From Opitutaceae bacterium (GTDB lineage Bacteria > Verrucomicrobiota > Verrucomicrobiia > Opitutales > Opitutaceae), in assembly GCA_041395105.1 (NCBI GenBank), contig JAWLBB010000005.1, positions 1 to 64,000 on the forward strand: a stretch of 64,000 bases of DNA. Direction: 5' to 3'. The notes beneath the pieces are model-generated. The model was not told where the DNA came from. It saw only the letters and a list, made by a program, of their open reading frames with translations, and made no database searches. The translations under genes and the position numbers were made by a program. Numbering within the stretch: position 1 is the first letter of the stretch; every line of letters starts with the position of its first letter. Positions 1 to 7,305 of this stretch are shown piece by piece.

Positions 1-330
1 GGTCAACCGTTTGGCGAGCAGCCGGATGGCGTCGCCCACCTGAATGCCGCAGGCCAGCAGATCGGAGAGCGACCGGAAGAAAGGCAGCATCTGTTTGCGG
101 GAAAAGCCCGCCCTGGCCGACCGGGTCGCCCCGTTCTTGCCGAAGAGACGGCCGAGCCCGCTCCTGCCCTCCGAAGGGCTCTGCACCTTCTCCGCCCGTT
201 CGGTCAGGCTGACCGGCCGAAGCTTCAGGCCGCCCAGTTGCTGAACCGCCCGTTTGCGGTCGGGCGCCTCCAGGCGCCCCTTGACCACCTGACCGTTGGC
301 ATTGCGCGCGGTATAAGCGAAGGTGGCCAT
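1..330 (-). CDS. gspF: Type II secretion inner-membrane platform protein GspF, N-terminal part (cut by window edge)
   Basis: Read from an ATG at 330 towards base 1, 110 codons stay open. The start MATFAYTARNANGQVVKG is the classic GspF/PilC N-terminus (a short beta segment before the first T2SF domain), and the sequence near the edge (FSRKQMLPFFRSLSDLLACG) is the start of the first cytoplasmic T2SF helical domain. GspF is the polytopic platform that couples the ATPase GspE to pseudopilus assembly. It lies last in the visible operon, about 290 bases after gspE, separated from it by REP palindromes. The membrane segments lie outside the window. Family assignment is firm; completeness cannot be judged. 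Confidence 0.88.
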   Translation of the reverse strand, partial: MATFAYTARNANGQVVKGRLEAPDRKRAVQQLGGLKLRPVSLTERAEKVQSPSEGRSGLGRLFGKNGATRSARAGFSRKQMLPFFRSLSDLLACGIQVGDAIRLLAKRLT

Positions 331-392
331 CGGTCAGAAGTTGCGGCACGGACCAAGGTCCGGCCCTGCAGGGTGCCGCCCGGAATCATCCT

Positions 393-450
393 GTAGGAGA
401 GGGTTTATCCCTCGATTCCACGACGATTCGAGGCATGGAGCCTCTCCTAT
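393..450. repeat. Inverted pair of REP-type palindromes, GTAGGAGAGGC family
   Basis: The left half is GTAGGAGAGGG followed by a loop and CCCTC; the right half is its inverted relative (GCCTCTCCTAT). Each half is a small hairpin preceded by a GTAG-like tetranucleotide, the architecture of REP sequences mobilised by RAYT (TnpA-REP) transposases. The same family recurs at 578-600, 8453-8680, 9428-9485 and 21405-21476. It is an intergenic copy between gspE and gspF. Confidence 0.75.
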
Positions 451-485
451 CGATGGCATGAATCCGGATTCCCAGCTTGAAGGCT

Positions 486-552
486 GTAGCCACTTCGCTG
501 TGTCGAAGTGCCTGAGCAACCGACGGGAACGCCGACGCAGCGGCGTTGCTAC
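486..552. repeat. Inverted pair of REP-type palindromes, second family
   Basis: GTAG is followed by the hairpin CACTTCG...CGAAGTG (486-510). In inverted orientation a GTAG (552-549) is followed by CGCCG...CGGCG. The two halves share the layout of the first family but have different stem sequences, so at least two REP families sit side by side in this 290-base gap between gspE and gspF. No gene is supported in the gap. Confidence 0.65.
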
Positions 553-577
553 AAGGCTGTTCAGATCGAGTCCGGAT

Positions 578-600
578 TCGAGGCGTAAAGCCTCTCCTAC
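578..600 (-). repeat. Single REP half, GTAGGAGAGGC family
   Basis: Reading the minus strand from 600 gives GTAGGAGAGGC, a TTTAC loop and GCCTCGA, identical to the core of the repeats inside gspJ and gspK. It ends about 20 bases beyond the gspE stop codon and might act as a transcript-end hairpin. Confidence 0.7.
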
Positions 601-620
601 AGGCGATGCGGCGACGCCCA

Positions 621-2345
621 TCATCCCCCCTCCTTCATCGAGATGATGCGGATGACTTCATCCGGCGAGGTCAGGCCGGCCTTGATCTGCATCCAGCCGG
701 ATTGCTCGAGGGTGCGCATGCCGGCCTGAAGGCCGAGCTTGCGGATGGCCCGGGCGGATTCCCGCCGGACGATCAGATCGTGAAAACGCTCATCGAGCCG
801 CAGGATCTCAAACAGACCGACCCGGCCCCGATACCCGAGATTGCGACAGGCCTCGCATCCGACGGCATGCGGCAGGTGGGTGACCGTGTCCGCCTCGGCC
901 GGATCGATCTCCAGCACCCGGAGGGTTTCGCGGAGAGAGACCGGATCGACCGGACGCATCTCCTTGCAGGAAGGGCAGAGCCGGCGGACCAGACGCTGGG
1001 CCAGGACCATCTCCACGCTGGACGCAATCAGGAACGGCTCGATCCCCATGTCGATCAGGCGGGTGACCGCCCCGGGCGCGTCGTTGGTGTGGATGGTAGA
1101 GAAAACCAGGTGACCGGTCAGCGAGGCGCGAATGGCAATGTCCGCAGTGTCCCGGTCGCGGATTTCCCCGACCATGATGACGTTGGGATCCTGACGGAGG
1201 ATGTGGCGGAGCGCTTCCCCGAAACCGAAGCCGATCTCTTCCCGGACCTGCATCTGGATGACGCCGGGGACTTCATACTCGATCGGGTCCTCGATCGTGA
1301 TGATCCGCAGGTCGATCGAATTGATCTGCCGGATGAAGGCGTTGAGCGAAGTCGACTTGCCCGATCCGGTCGGGCCGGTCACCAGGATGATGCCGTGCGG
1401 CACGGTCAGGGCCCCGTCGATCATCTTGCGATCCGAAGCGGGGAAACCGAGTTGCTCGAGGGTGAGCGGCTCGCTCTTCTTGTTAAGCAGGCGCAGGCTG
1501 ACGCTCTCCCCATACATGGTGGGCATGGTGGAGAGGCGGATGTCGAGGGTATTGCCCCCCAGCCGGTAGTTGATGCGGCCATCCTGGGGCAGGCGGCGCT
1601 CGGAGATATTGAGCTTCGCCATGATCTTCAGGCGCGAAGTGATGGCGTCCTGAAACCGGCGGAGGTTCTCCGGCACCGGCACGGTGACAAGCAACCCGTC
1701 GATCCGGTAGCGGATGCGAAGCGACTCTTCCTGGGGCTCGAAATGAATGTCCGTCGCCCCGTCCTCGATCGCCTGGGAGATGACCTGGTTGACAAAGCGG
1801 ATGACGGCGGCCGTCTCGTCCTCCTCCTCGTCGGCCGCCGCGGCCTCGTCGCCCAGCTCTTCGAGCGATTCTTCCAGGCTCTCCGCGCCGACGCCGAGAT
1901 TGGCTGTAATGAACTTCCCGATACGATCGGCCGGCGCCAGCCACCATTCCGGTTCCCGGCCGCAGGCCGCGAAGACCCACTCACTCATGGTCGGGTCGGG
2001 CGGCCAGCCGGTGGCCAGCCGCAGGGGGGCCTCCGGGTTGTCGGCGGACTCCCCGCCGGTTGCCGGCGCTGCGTCCGTTTCGAAGCGCACCGGCACGCAA
2101 TGGAATTCGTTGATCAGGCGGATGGGCAGGCCTTCAAGCCGTGCCAGGTCGAAGTGCTCGTGGGAGGCGATGGGCAGGCCGCTCTCCTCCGCCAGCCGGG
2201 CCGTGACCTGGTCGAGAGGCAGTTCAAGGAAACCGGCGAGAGCCTCGGCCCGCTGAGCCCTCGAAAGGGCCGCCAGGGCGGCCCGCTGCTCGTCGGTGAG
2301 CCGCGAGAGGGTCGGCAGGATTTCCGGTTCGGCAAAGAGAGTCAT
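621..2345 (-). CDS. gspE: Type II secretion ATPase GspE
   Basis: Hexameric secretion ATPase that powers pseudopilus extension from the cytoplasmic face. The order of parts is an N-terminal MshEN-like domain (first about 150 residues), an acidic linker (EEDE-rich), then the GspE core with Walker A GPTGSGKST near residue 330, an Asp box and Walker B region (LRQDPNVIMVGEIRD), and a zinc tetracysteine motif (CPSC...CEAC) near residues 475-525, a GspE hallmark. About 574 residues from the ATG at 2345. An alternative GTG at 2381 overlaps the stop of the upstream gene as GTGA and would add 12 residues. The spacing suggests translational coupling to that gene either way. Confident for family, less so for the start. 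Confidence 0.95.
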   Translation of the reverse strand: MTLFAEPEILPTLSRLTDEQRAALAALSRAQRAEALAGFLELPLDQVTARLAEESGLPIASHEHFDLARLEGLPIRLINEFHCVPVRFETDAAPATGGESADNPEAPLRLATGWPPDPTMSEWVFAACGREPEWWLAPADRIGKFITANLGVGAESLEESLEELGDEAAAADEEEDETAAVIRFVNQVISQAIEDGATDIHFEPQEESLRIRYRIDGLLVTVPVPENLRRFQDAITSRLKIMAKLNISERRLPQDGRINYRLGGNTLDIRLSTMPTMYGESVSLRLLNKKSEPLTLEQLGFPASDRKMIDGALTVPHGIILVTGPTGSGKSTSLNAFIRQINSIDLRIITIEDPIEYEVPGVIQMQVREEIGFGFGEALRHILRQDPNVIMVGEIRDRDTADIAIRASLTGHLVFSTIHTNDAPGAVTRLIDMGIEPFLIASSVEMVLAQRLVRRLCPSCKEMRPVDPVSLRETLRVLEIDPAEADTVTHLPHAVGCEACRNLGYRGRVGLFEILRLDERFHDLIVRRESARAIRKLGLQAGMRTLEQSGWMQIKAGLTSPDEVIRIISMKEGG

Positions 2346-2377
2346 TGAAGTGAATGGGGGGACGGACTCCGATCGTC

Positions 2378-3007
2378 TCACTGCTTGGGCTGGCCGGCGG
2401 CCTGTTCGGCCATCTCACGGCGCATGGCCCGGCGGCGGCGGATCTCCTCCGCCACTTTCTGCATACGTGCCCGGACTTCGTCGTCCGAAAGATTGTTGAT
2501 GGCGGCCGGGGGCGCCCCGGTGTTGACCGCGGTCCCGGTCGTCATGTTCGGGGCTCCCGCTGCGGCAGTGACTGCCGGCCCCCCGCCAACGGAGGGTTGC
2601 ACACTGGGGGGCGGCACAGTCAGGGCGATGATCTTTGCTTCCTTGAGCTTCAGACGCTTGGAGAATCCACCGCTACGGACAAGCACGCTGCCTTCCGACT
2701 TGTTGTAATCGGAGACGGAAACGCCCTGAATCGTCTCGTTCAGCTTGATCCAGAAGCCCTTCGAAGTGGAGGTGTCGTAAAGGCTGAAGTGCTGAACCCC
2801 GGCCAGGACACTGACGCTCCTGAGCTCGAGCTTGTCCAGCGGACTGGCCTGAGGGGGGGGCGGCGGGGCGGCGGGCTCCTGCTGGTAATCCGCCGGCAGG
2901 AAAGGCGAATCCTCCTGCAGGTCCTGGCCGGAGGCCGAGGCGACGGCGGCCAGAGCCACCACCCACCCGGGAAAACCACCGAACAACCTCCAACAGATCG
3001 CCTTCAT
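2378..3007 (-). CDS. Secreted T2SS-associated protein, GspC/PilP-like
   Basis: A 209-residue protein between gspD and gspE. It begins with a signal peptide or membrane anchor (WVVALAAVASASGQ), followed by a Pro-rich stretch (about 45-52), a compact beta domain of about 65 residues (LELRSVSVLAGVQHFSLYD to about LKEAKIIAL), a Gly/Ala/Pro-rich spacer and a charged helical tail rich in Arg and Glu. The beta domain has the size and placement of the homology region of GspC or PilP, periplasmic partners of the secretin. This is inferred from operon position and domain style; no diagnostic motif is visible. Its stop overlaps a possible GTG start of gspE. A conserved hypothetical of the operon is the cautious reading. 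Confidence 0.6.
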   Translation of the reverse strand: MKAICWRLFGGFPGWVVALAAVASASGQDLQEDSPFLPADYQQEPAAPPPPPQASPLDKLELRSVSVLAGVQHFSLYDTSTSKGFWIKLNETIQGVSVSDYNKSEGSVLVRSGGFSKRLKLKEAKIIALTVPPPSVQPSVGGGPAVTAAAGAPNMTTGTAVNTGAPPAAINNLSDDEVRARMQKVAEEIRRRRAMRREMAEQAAGQPKQ

Positions 3008-3027
3008 GACCGGATGATAAACCAGAA

Positions 3028-5241
3028 TTACTTTTTGTGAAAGTGCGATGTGGGTTTGGTGGAATCCTTCGAGGACTCATTCTCTTCGTTGGATTCCTCC
3101 GGCTCGTTCTCCATAAACGCTCGAACCGACTCTGCGTCTTTTGTCTGGTTCAAACGCTTTGTAGCGTCGACAAAAGCATCGTCCGTGTTGCGAATGACCA
3201 CTGGACGGATAAAAACGACCAGTTCCTGGTCGATGTCCTTATCCGTATAGCGAGTAAATAGCGGAGCAATTCCCGGCACATAACCAAAGGGAAACATGCG
3301 AGACTTGTTGCGCTCAATTGTCTGACCACGCAGACCGCCAAGAACGATCATCTCGGAGCTTCGCACGCTGACAAATGAGGTCGCCTGGCGGCGGCCGATT
3401 ACGGGCTGCTCGTTGCTGTCGATCGTGACATTCCCAATGATGTCATCGACGGTCTGGTCAATCTCCATCTGAATGACATCGTTCGGACCAATCAGTGGCT
3501 TAACCTTGAGGGTTATACCGATGTCCTGAAACTGAAAGGTTGAACGGGTCGAATCGCCGATATTCAAGCTAGTCTGGCTTGAGGTAATGATCGGTCTGGA
3601 TTCGGCCACGATAATGGTCGCCTCCTTGTTGTGCGTCGTGACAATGGTGGGCGCCGAGAGCAGCTTGATATTGTTGTTCTGTTTCGCTGCTTTGAAGACA
3701 GTATCGAGGATATAGTCGTCTCCTGTGGCACCCTCTCCGGTGATCAGGTCGCCGGCAATCTTGATTGTCGGCACATCCACGCCAAACGAAGTCACCCGCC
3801 CCAAAGCCGTGTCATAGGTCAGGTTGAACTGATCGATCCCGCGATCATTGTTCTCCTCCAGGCGGACTTGTGCGATTATTACTTCAATCCGAACCTGAGC
3901 CAGCACGATGTCGATCTGCTTGATAATCGCCACAATTAGGTCGAGGTCGTTGTTCGTTCCTGAAACAATGAGCGCGTTGCTGCGCTCGTCAGCCACTATC
4001 GTCATAAATTCGCTGAACTGACTTTCGCGACCTTCCAAAGTTGTGGCCACCGCATCAAGCACAGCGGCTCGGGCCGAAGCATTCTGAGTCCCAGGCTGCC
4101 GACCACCCGCAGTAGAGTCACCCGAACCAAAAGTCGGGCGGCTGGGAGTCGCCCGTTCTTGCCCGGTATTCGTACTCACATCGAGGCCCTGCTGCTTGGT
4201 TTCGCCGGAAACAAGCTGACTGAGCAGCGAACCCACCTCGGTCGCGTCCGCGTGCTGGAGAGGGATGACTTCGATACGGGTCGGGGGATCGGCTGCGATG
4301 TCGAGTTTTTCGATGATATTGTCGAAAAAGGGCAGGTTAGAGGGATCGGTGATGACGATCAGCTGATTGGTCCGGTCGTCCCAGTTGATCGAGGTATTGC
4401 CGCCGAGGACCACCTCAATGGGAACGCTGCCTTCACCGGTTGGCGCGGGAACCGGGGGTCCGACCGGCTGGACTGCCGCCTGGGGATCCTGCCCCCGGTT
4501 GGGCGTGGTCTTCTGGGTGCCGAACCCGCTGCGGGCCGATTCGATGAGCGAATTGATCTGCCCGCCGACCTCGCTGGCCGTGGCGTATTGAAGGGTGTAG
4601 AACTTGGTTTCAATGTTCAACCGGGACGGGCGGTCGACTTCGCTGACCACATACTCGAGCCGCTGCAGGTTGCTGATCGTGTCGGTCACGATGACGGCGT
4701 TGGAATTCTGGAACGGAATGATCGTCCCGAAACCCGGACTGAGGAACGGCTGGATCTGGGTCTGGAAAGTGGCCGAGTCCAGGTAGGTCAGGCGGAAGAG
4801 TTTGCTGACGACCTTGCCGCTCGGTGGGTCTCCGATCAAGGAACGGACCACCAGTTCGGGCGCTTCGGTCCGGATGGTTGAGATGGGCACCACCTTGATG
4901 AACTTGTCCCCGAGGGGGGCGACGCCGATTCCGTTGATGCTGAGCAGACTCTCGATCGCAAGGATGGCCTCCTCGCGGGTCAGGGGCTGCAGGCTGTTGA
5001 AGGTGAAGGTGGGCGAAGGCAGGGCCTGGGGGCGGATGACCGAGCGGCCGGTCAGCTGCTCGAGGAGGTAAAGCACCTGGGCGAGGGTCTCATCGCGCAG
5101 GGAGAACTCGATCACATCATTGGGGTCGCCGGCCGGCTCGATCCCCACCGGGGTGGTGGCATCCTGGGCGGTGGCCACGGTCGCGAGGAGGAGTCCCGAG
5201 GCCAGGAACCACCAGCGGATTCTGCGGATTATTGAGGACAT
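3028..5241 (-). CDS. gspD: Type II secretion outer-membrane secretin GspD
   Basis: Forms the outer-membrane channel. A signal peptide (LASGLLLATVATAQ) is followed by N0 and N1-N3 ring domains (DVIEFSLRDETLAQVLYLLE at the start of N0; repeated KH-type segments such as IIPFQNSNAVIVTDT and LIVITDPSNLPFFDNIIEKL), a Ser/Thr/Gly/Gln-rich linker in N3, then the secretin beta-barrel domain (VRIEVIIAQVRLEE; SEMIVLGGLRGQ; DQELVVFIRPVVI). The C-terminal tail is Ser/Glu/Lys-rich. 737 residues from the ATG at 5241; a TTG two codons upstream is less likely. No pilotin (GspS) gene is seen nearby. The base composition changes sharply near 4150: the barrel-coding part is clearly poorer in GC than the N-domain part. 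Confidence 0.95.
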   Translation of the reverse strand: MSSIIRRIRWWFLASGLLLATVATAQDATTPVGIEPAGDPNDVIEFSLRDETLAQVLYLLEQLTGRSVIRPQALPSPTFTFNSLQPLTREEAILAIESLLSINGIGVAPLGDKFIKVVPISTIRTEAPELVVRSLIGDPPSGKVVSKLFRLTYLDSATFQTQIQPFLSPGFGTIIPFQNSNAVIVTDTISNLQRLEYVVSEVDRPSRLNIETKFYTLQYATASEVGGQINSLIESARSGFGTQKTTPNRGQDPQAAVQPVGPPVPAPTGEGSVPIEVVLGGNTSINWDDRTNQLIVITDPSNLPFFDNIIEKLDIAADPPTRIEVIPLQHADATEVGSLLSQLVSGETKQQGLDVSTNTGQERATPSRPTFGSGDSTAGGRQPGTQNASARAAVLDAVATTLEGRESQFSEFMTIVADERSNALIVSGTNNDLDLIVAIIKQIDIVLAQVRIEVIIAQVRLEENNDRGIDQFNLTYDTALGRVTSFGVDVPTIKIAGDLITGEGATGDDYILDTVFKAAKQNNNIKLLSAPTIVTTHNKEATIIVAESRPIITSSQTSLNIGDSTRSTFQFQDIGITLKVKPLIGPNDVIQMEIDQTVDDIIGNVTIDSNEQPVIGRRQATSFVSVRSSEMIVLGGLRGQTIERNKSRMFPFGYVPGIAPLFTRYTDKDIDQELVVFIRPVVIRNTDDAFVDATKRLNQTKDAESVRAFMENEPEESNEENESSKDSTKPTSHFHKK

Positions 5242-5269
5242 GGTCAAAAAAGAATACGGTTAAGTCGGA

Positions 5270-5818
5270 TCACCGATTGAATTCGATCGCCACCAGGCGG
5301 AGGCGGGCATCAATCAGCGCGGGATTGCGGCGATCGGGAATGAGGGTCAGTTGTTCGAGACCGACGTAGGGAAATTGTTCCTTGATCTCCCGGGTAAACT
5401 CGATCAACGGCGCCAGATTGGCCTTTTCGATCGATACGGTGACCGTGTGTTCGGAGATGGTGTTCCGGGCCTTGGTCTGGGGCGGGTCCACCCGGAACCC
5501 GAATTGGTACTTGCGCAGCATGGTGTCGATCTGCCCGGCGAATTCGTTGCGGGTGGGCAGCTTGGCTTCGTTCAGGCGGGAGAGCGAAGCCTGGTAATTG
5601 CTGTCGATCGTCTTCCGGTCCTTCAACCATGCATCCTGCACTTCCTTGTTGGCAAAGAGGGTCCGGCTCTCCTCCCTGACCGCCTTGACCCGGCCGGAGA
5701 AACTGGAAAACCAGATGGCCGCCATCACGAGGAGGAAAAGAACGGCGAGCACCTTCTCCCGACGGGAGCGGGCCATGAAGGCCGGACGAAGACTGAAGTT
5801 TTTCAGGAATTCCTTCAT
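5270..5818 (-). CDS. gspM: Type II secretion protein GspM / PilO-like
   Basis: A 182-residue single-pass protein: short cytoplasmic N-terminus with basic residues (MARSRREK), one membrane helix (VLAVLFLLVMAAIWFSSF, about 24-42), a coiled-coil segment, then a ferredoxin-like periplasmic domain (HTVTVSIEKANLAPLIEFTR). This is the layout of GspM/PilO, which dimerises with GspL/PilN to make the inner-membrane assembly platform. Its start overlaps the gspL stop as ATGA (5815-5818), which implies coupled translation. Called from topology and operon position, since the family is weakly conserved. Confidence 0.75.
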   Translation of the reverse strand: MKEFLKNFSLRPAFMARSRREKVLAVLFLLVMAAIWFSSFSGRVKAVREESRTLFANKEVQDAWLKDRKTIDSNYQASLSRLNEAKLPTRNEFAGQIDTMLRKYQFGFRVDPPQTKARNTISEHTVTVSIEKANLAPLIEFTREIKEQFPYVGLEQLTLIPDRRNPALIDARLRLVAIEFNR

Positions 5819-7305
5819 CGGGATGCGGTCTTGACCCCTCCCGCGGCGTTTTCAAAGGCCCCCGGACGGAAAGTCACCACCAGGGTGAAGGTGGTCCCGT
5901 CATCGCGGGGCTTCAGGTTGCGGACTTCGACTTCGAGCACCTCGGGGGTGGCCCGCAAGGCGGCTTCGTACTGGTTGACGTCGGCCACATTCTTGGTCGC
6001 CGCGTCGATGATCAGGCTGCTCAACCCTTCGGTCGCCGCCCGCGTGAAATAAACCGTCCGGGGACGAGCCGTATTGATGGCCCTGAGCATCTCGAAGGGA
6101 ATGAGGTTGCTGCGATCAAACTCGGCCAGTCGTTCGACGATCTTCTGACGCTCCTCGATCCGTTCCACCTCACCCTGGCGCCGGGTCGTCAGGTTCGCGA
6201 TGATGCCCAGCGAAATCTTTCCACCGACGAGCAGGAACTCCCCGGCGAGCAGGATGACCAACAGAACGGCCACCCCAAGCACGCCGCGCCACATGAAGGT
6301 GTCGATCCGGACCGCCTGCTTGCGGCCGGCAAGGAACTCCGGATCGCGGATGTCCATCGCCCAGAGATCGCTGAAGGACACGGTCTCGACGTAATCCGGC
6401 CGGGGTGGAGGCGAGTCCGACAACACGGAGGCCTTCACATCGTCCGACTCCACTTCCGTCTCGATTCCCGACACCGGCTCGCCCGAGGCTTCAGACTGCG
6501 CTTGAGTTTCGGTCGGTGTCGTCTGCGCAAATTCGAACGGCACTGAGTCAGGCCGATCTTCCGGCTCAGACTCGGGAATTTCTACTCGCTCGTTTGTCTG
6601 GTGTAGCCGCCCCAGTCTCTTGGGGCGTTCCGACGTGGATTCGCGGCAAGAGACTGCCGCGTCAACATCTCCTGATCCGTGATGAACGCCCCCTGACTCA
6701 GTGCCATTCTGCGCTGAAGCCATTTGAAAGGTCAGACCAGAGGTATTCTCCTGGACAACCCAGCGCCCTGAAAAACAGACCTGATGATCGAACAGGAGGC
6801 CGCGGCGACCGGCCGCTTCCCTCAACGCCTCACGCCGTGCCGTCCGGGCGGCCGGATCGGCGGTATCCGGAAGGGGCCGCGAGAGGACCGCTTCAGGAAG
6901 CGACTCTCCGGCCCGGAAAGCCAGGACCGAGGTGTCGTCCGCCGTTTCCAGAAAGACCGTCGTATCCTGATCGTGGGAACGGCGCAGGAGTGGAAGAAAA
7001 TCAGGAAGGACAAAGGACTGTCCCGGCCAGTCACGGGTGACCTCGGCCGGAAAACGTCTCCGGTAGGCGGCGTAGACAAAGACTGCCCCCCCACCCTCGG
7101 CGGCCACATACCCGTAGAAGAGCTGGTCGGTCGGAAAAGGGGAAAGACCCTCGAGACTCAACTCAACAAACCCGTCCAGTTCAGATACTTGGACCTCCCC
7201 AGGCAAGGTCAGGCGCCGCGTAAAAAACACCGAGCCGGGCGCAAAGGACACCGCAGGCGGCGTCGCCTTGAGCAACCGGGCGAGATTGGTGGGAATGGAC
7301 GGCAT
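5815..7305 (-). CDS. gspL: Type II secretion protein GspL / PilM-PilN-like, with REP-derived linker
   Basis: A 496-residue protein with an N-terminal cytoplasmic domain of about 190 residues resembling the degenerate actin-like part of GspL, a long low-complexity acidic linker (about 195-330), one membrane helix (VLGVAVLLVILLAGEFLLVG, about residues 350-370), a coiled coil and a C-terminal periplasmic fold (SLIIDAATKNVADVNQYEAAL). It binds GspE through its cytoplasmic domain and GspM through its periplasmic one. Part of the linker is encoded by a REP-type inverted pair (6603-6664) that leaves the frame open. The ATG at 7305 overlaps the gspK stop (ATGA). Divergent, but the position between gspK and gspM supports the call. 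Confidence 0.75.
   Translation of the reverse strand: MPSIPTNLARLLKATPPAVSFAPGSVFFTRRLTLPGEVQVSELDGFVELSLEGLSPFPTDQLFYGYVAAEGGGAVFVYAAYRRRFPAEVTRDWPGQSFVLPDFLPLLRRSHDQDTTVFLETADDTSVLAFRAGESLPEAVLSRPLPDTADPAARTARREALREAAGRRGLLFDHQVCFSGRWVVQENTSGLTFQMASAQNGTESGGVHHGSGDVDAAVSCRESTSERPKRLGRLHQTNERVEIPESEPEDRPDSVPFEFAQTTPTETQAQSEASGEPVSGIETEVESDDVKASVLSDSPPPRPDYVETVSFSDLWAMDIRDPEFLAGRKQAVRIDTFMWRGVLGVAVLLVILLAGEFLLVGGKISLGIIANLTTRRQGEVERIEERQKIVERLAEFDRSNLIPFEMLRAINTARPRTVYFTRAATEGLSSLIIDAATKNVADVNQYEAALRATPEVLEVEVRNLKPRDDGTTFTLVVTFRPGAFENAAGGVKTASR
6603..6664. repeat. REP-type inverted pair inside gspL coding sequence
   Basis: GTAG followed by the hairpin CGCCCCA-loop-TGGGGCG, then a spacer and the opposing hairpin CGCGGCA-loop-TGCCGCG. 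Both loops carry the complementary GTCTCT/AGAGAC core, as expected for an inverted REP pair. It lies wholly within the disordered linker of gspL and encodes roughly SGDVDAAVSCREST followed by a Glu/Arg/Lys/Leu-containing stretch. Confidence 0.6.

Noticed and set aside
546..2348. Long plus-strand open frame opposite gspE (600 codons)
   Set aside because: It is the antisense shadow of gspE; the minus strand holds the ATPase motifs and zinc Cys cluster, and the plus-strand product is low complexity and Asp/Arg/Gly-rich.
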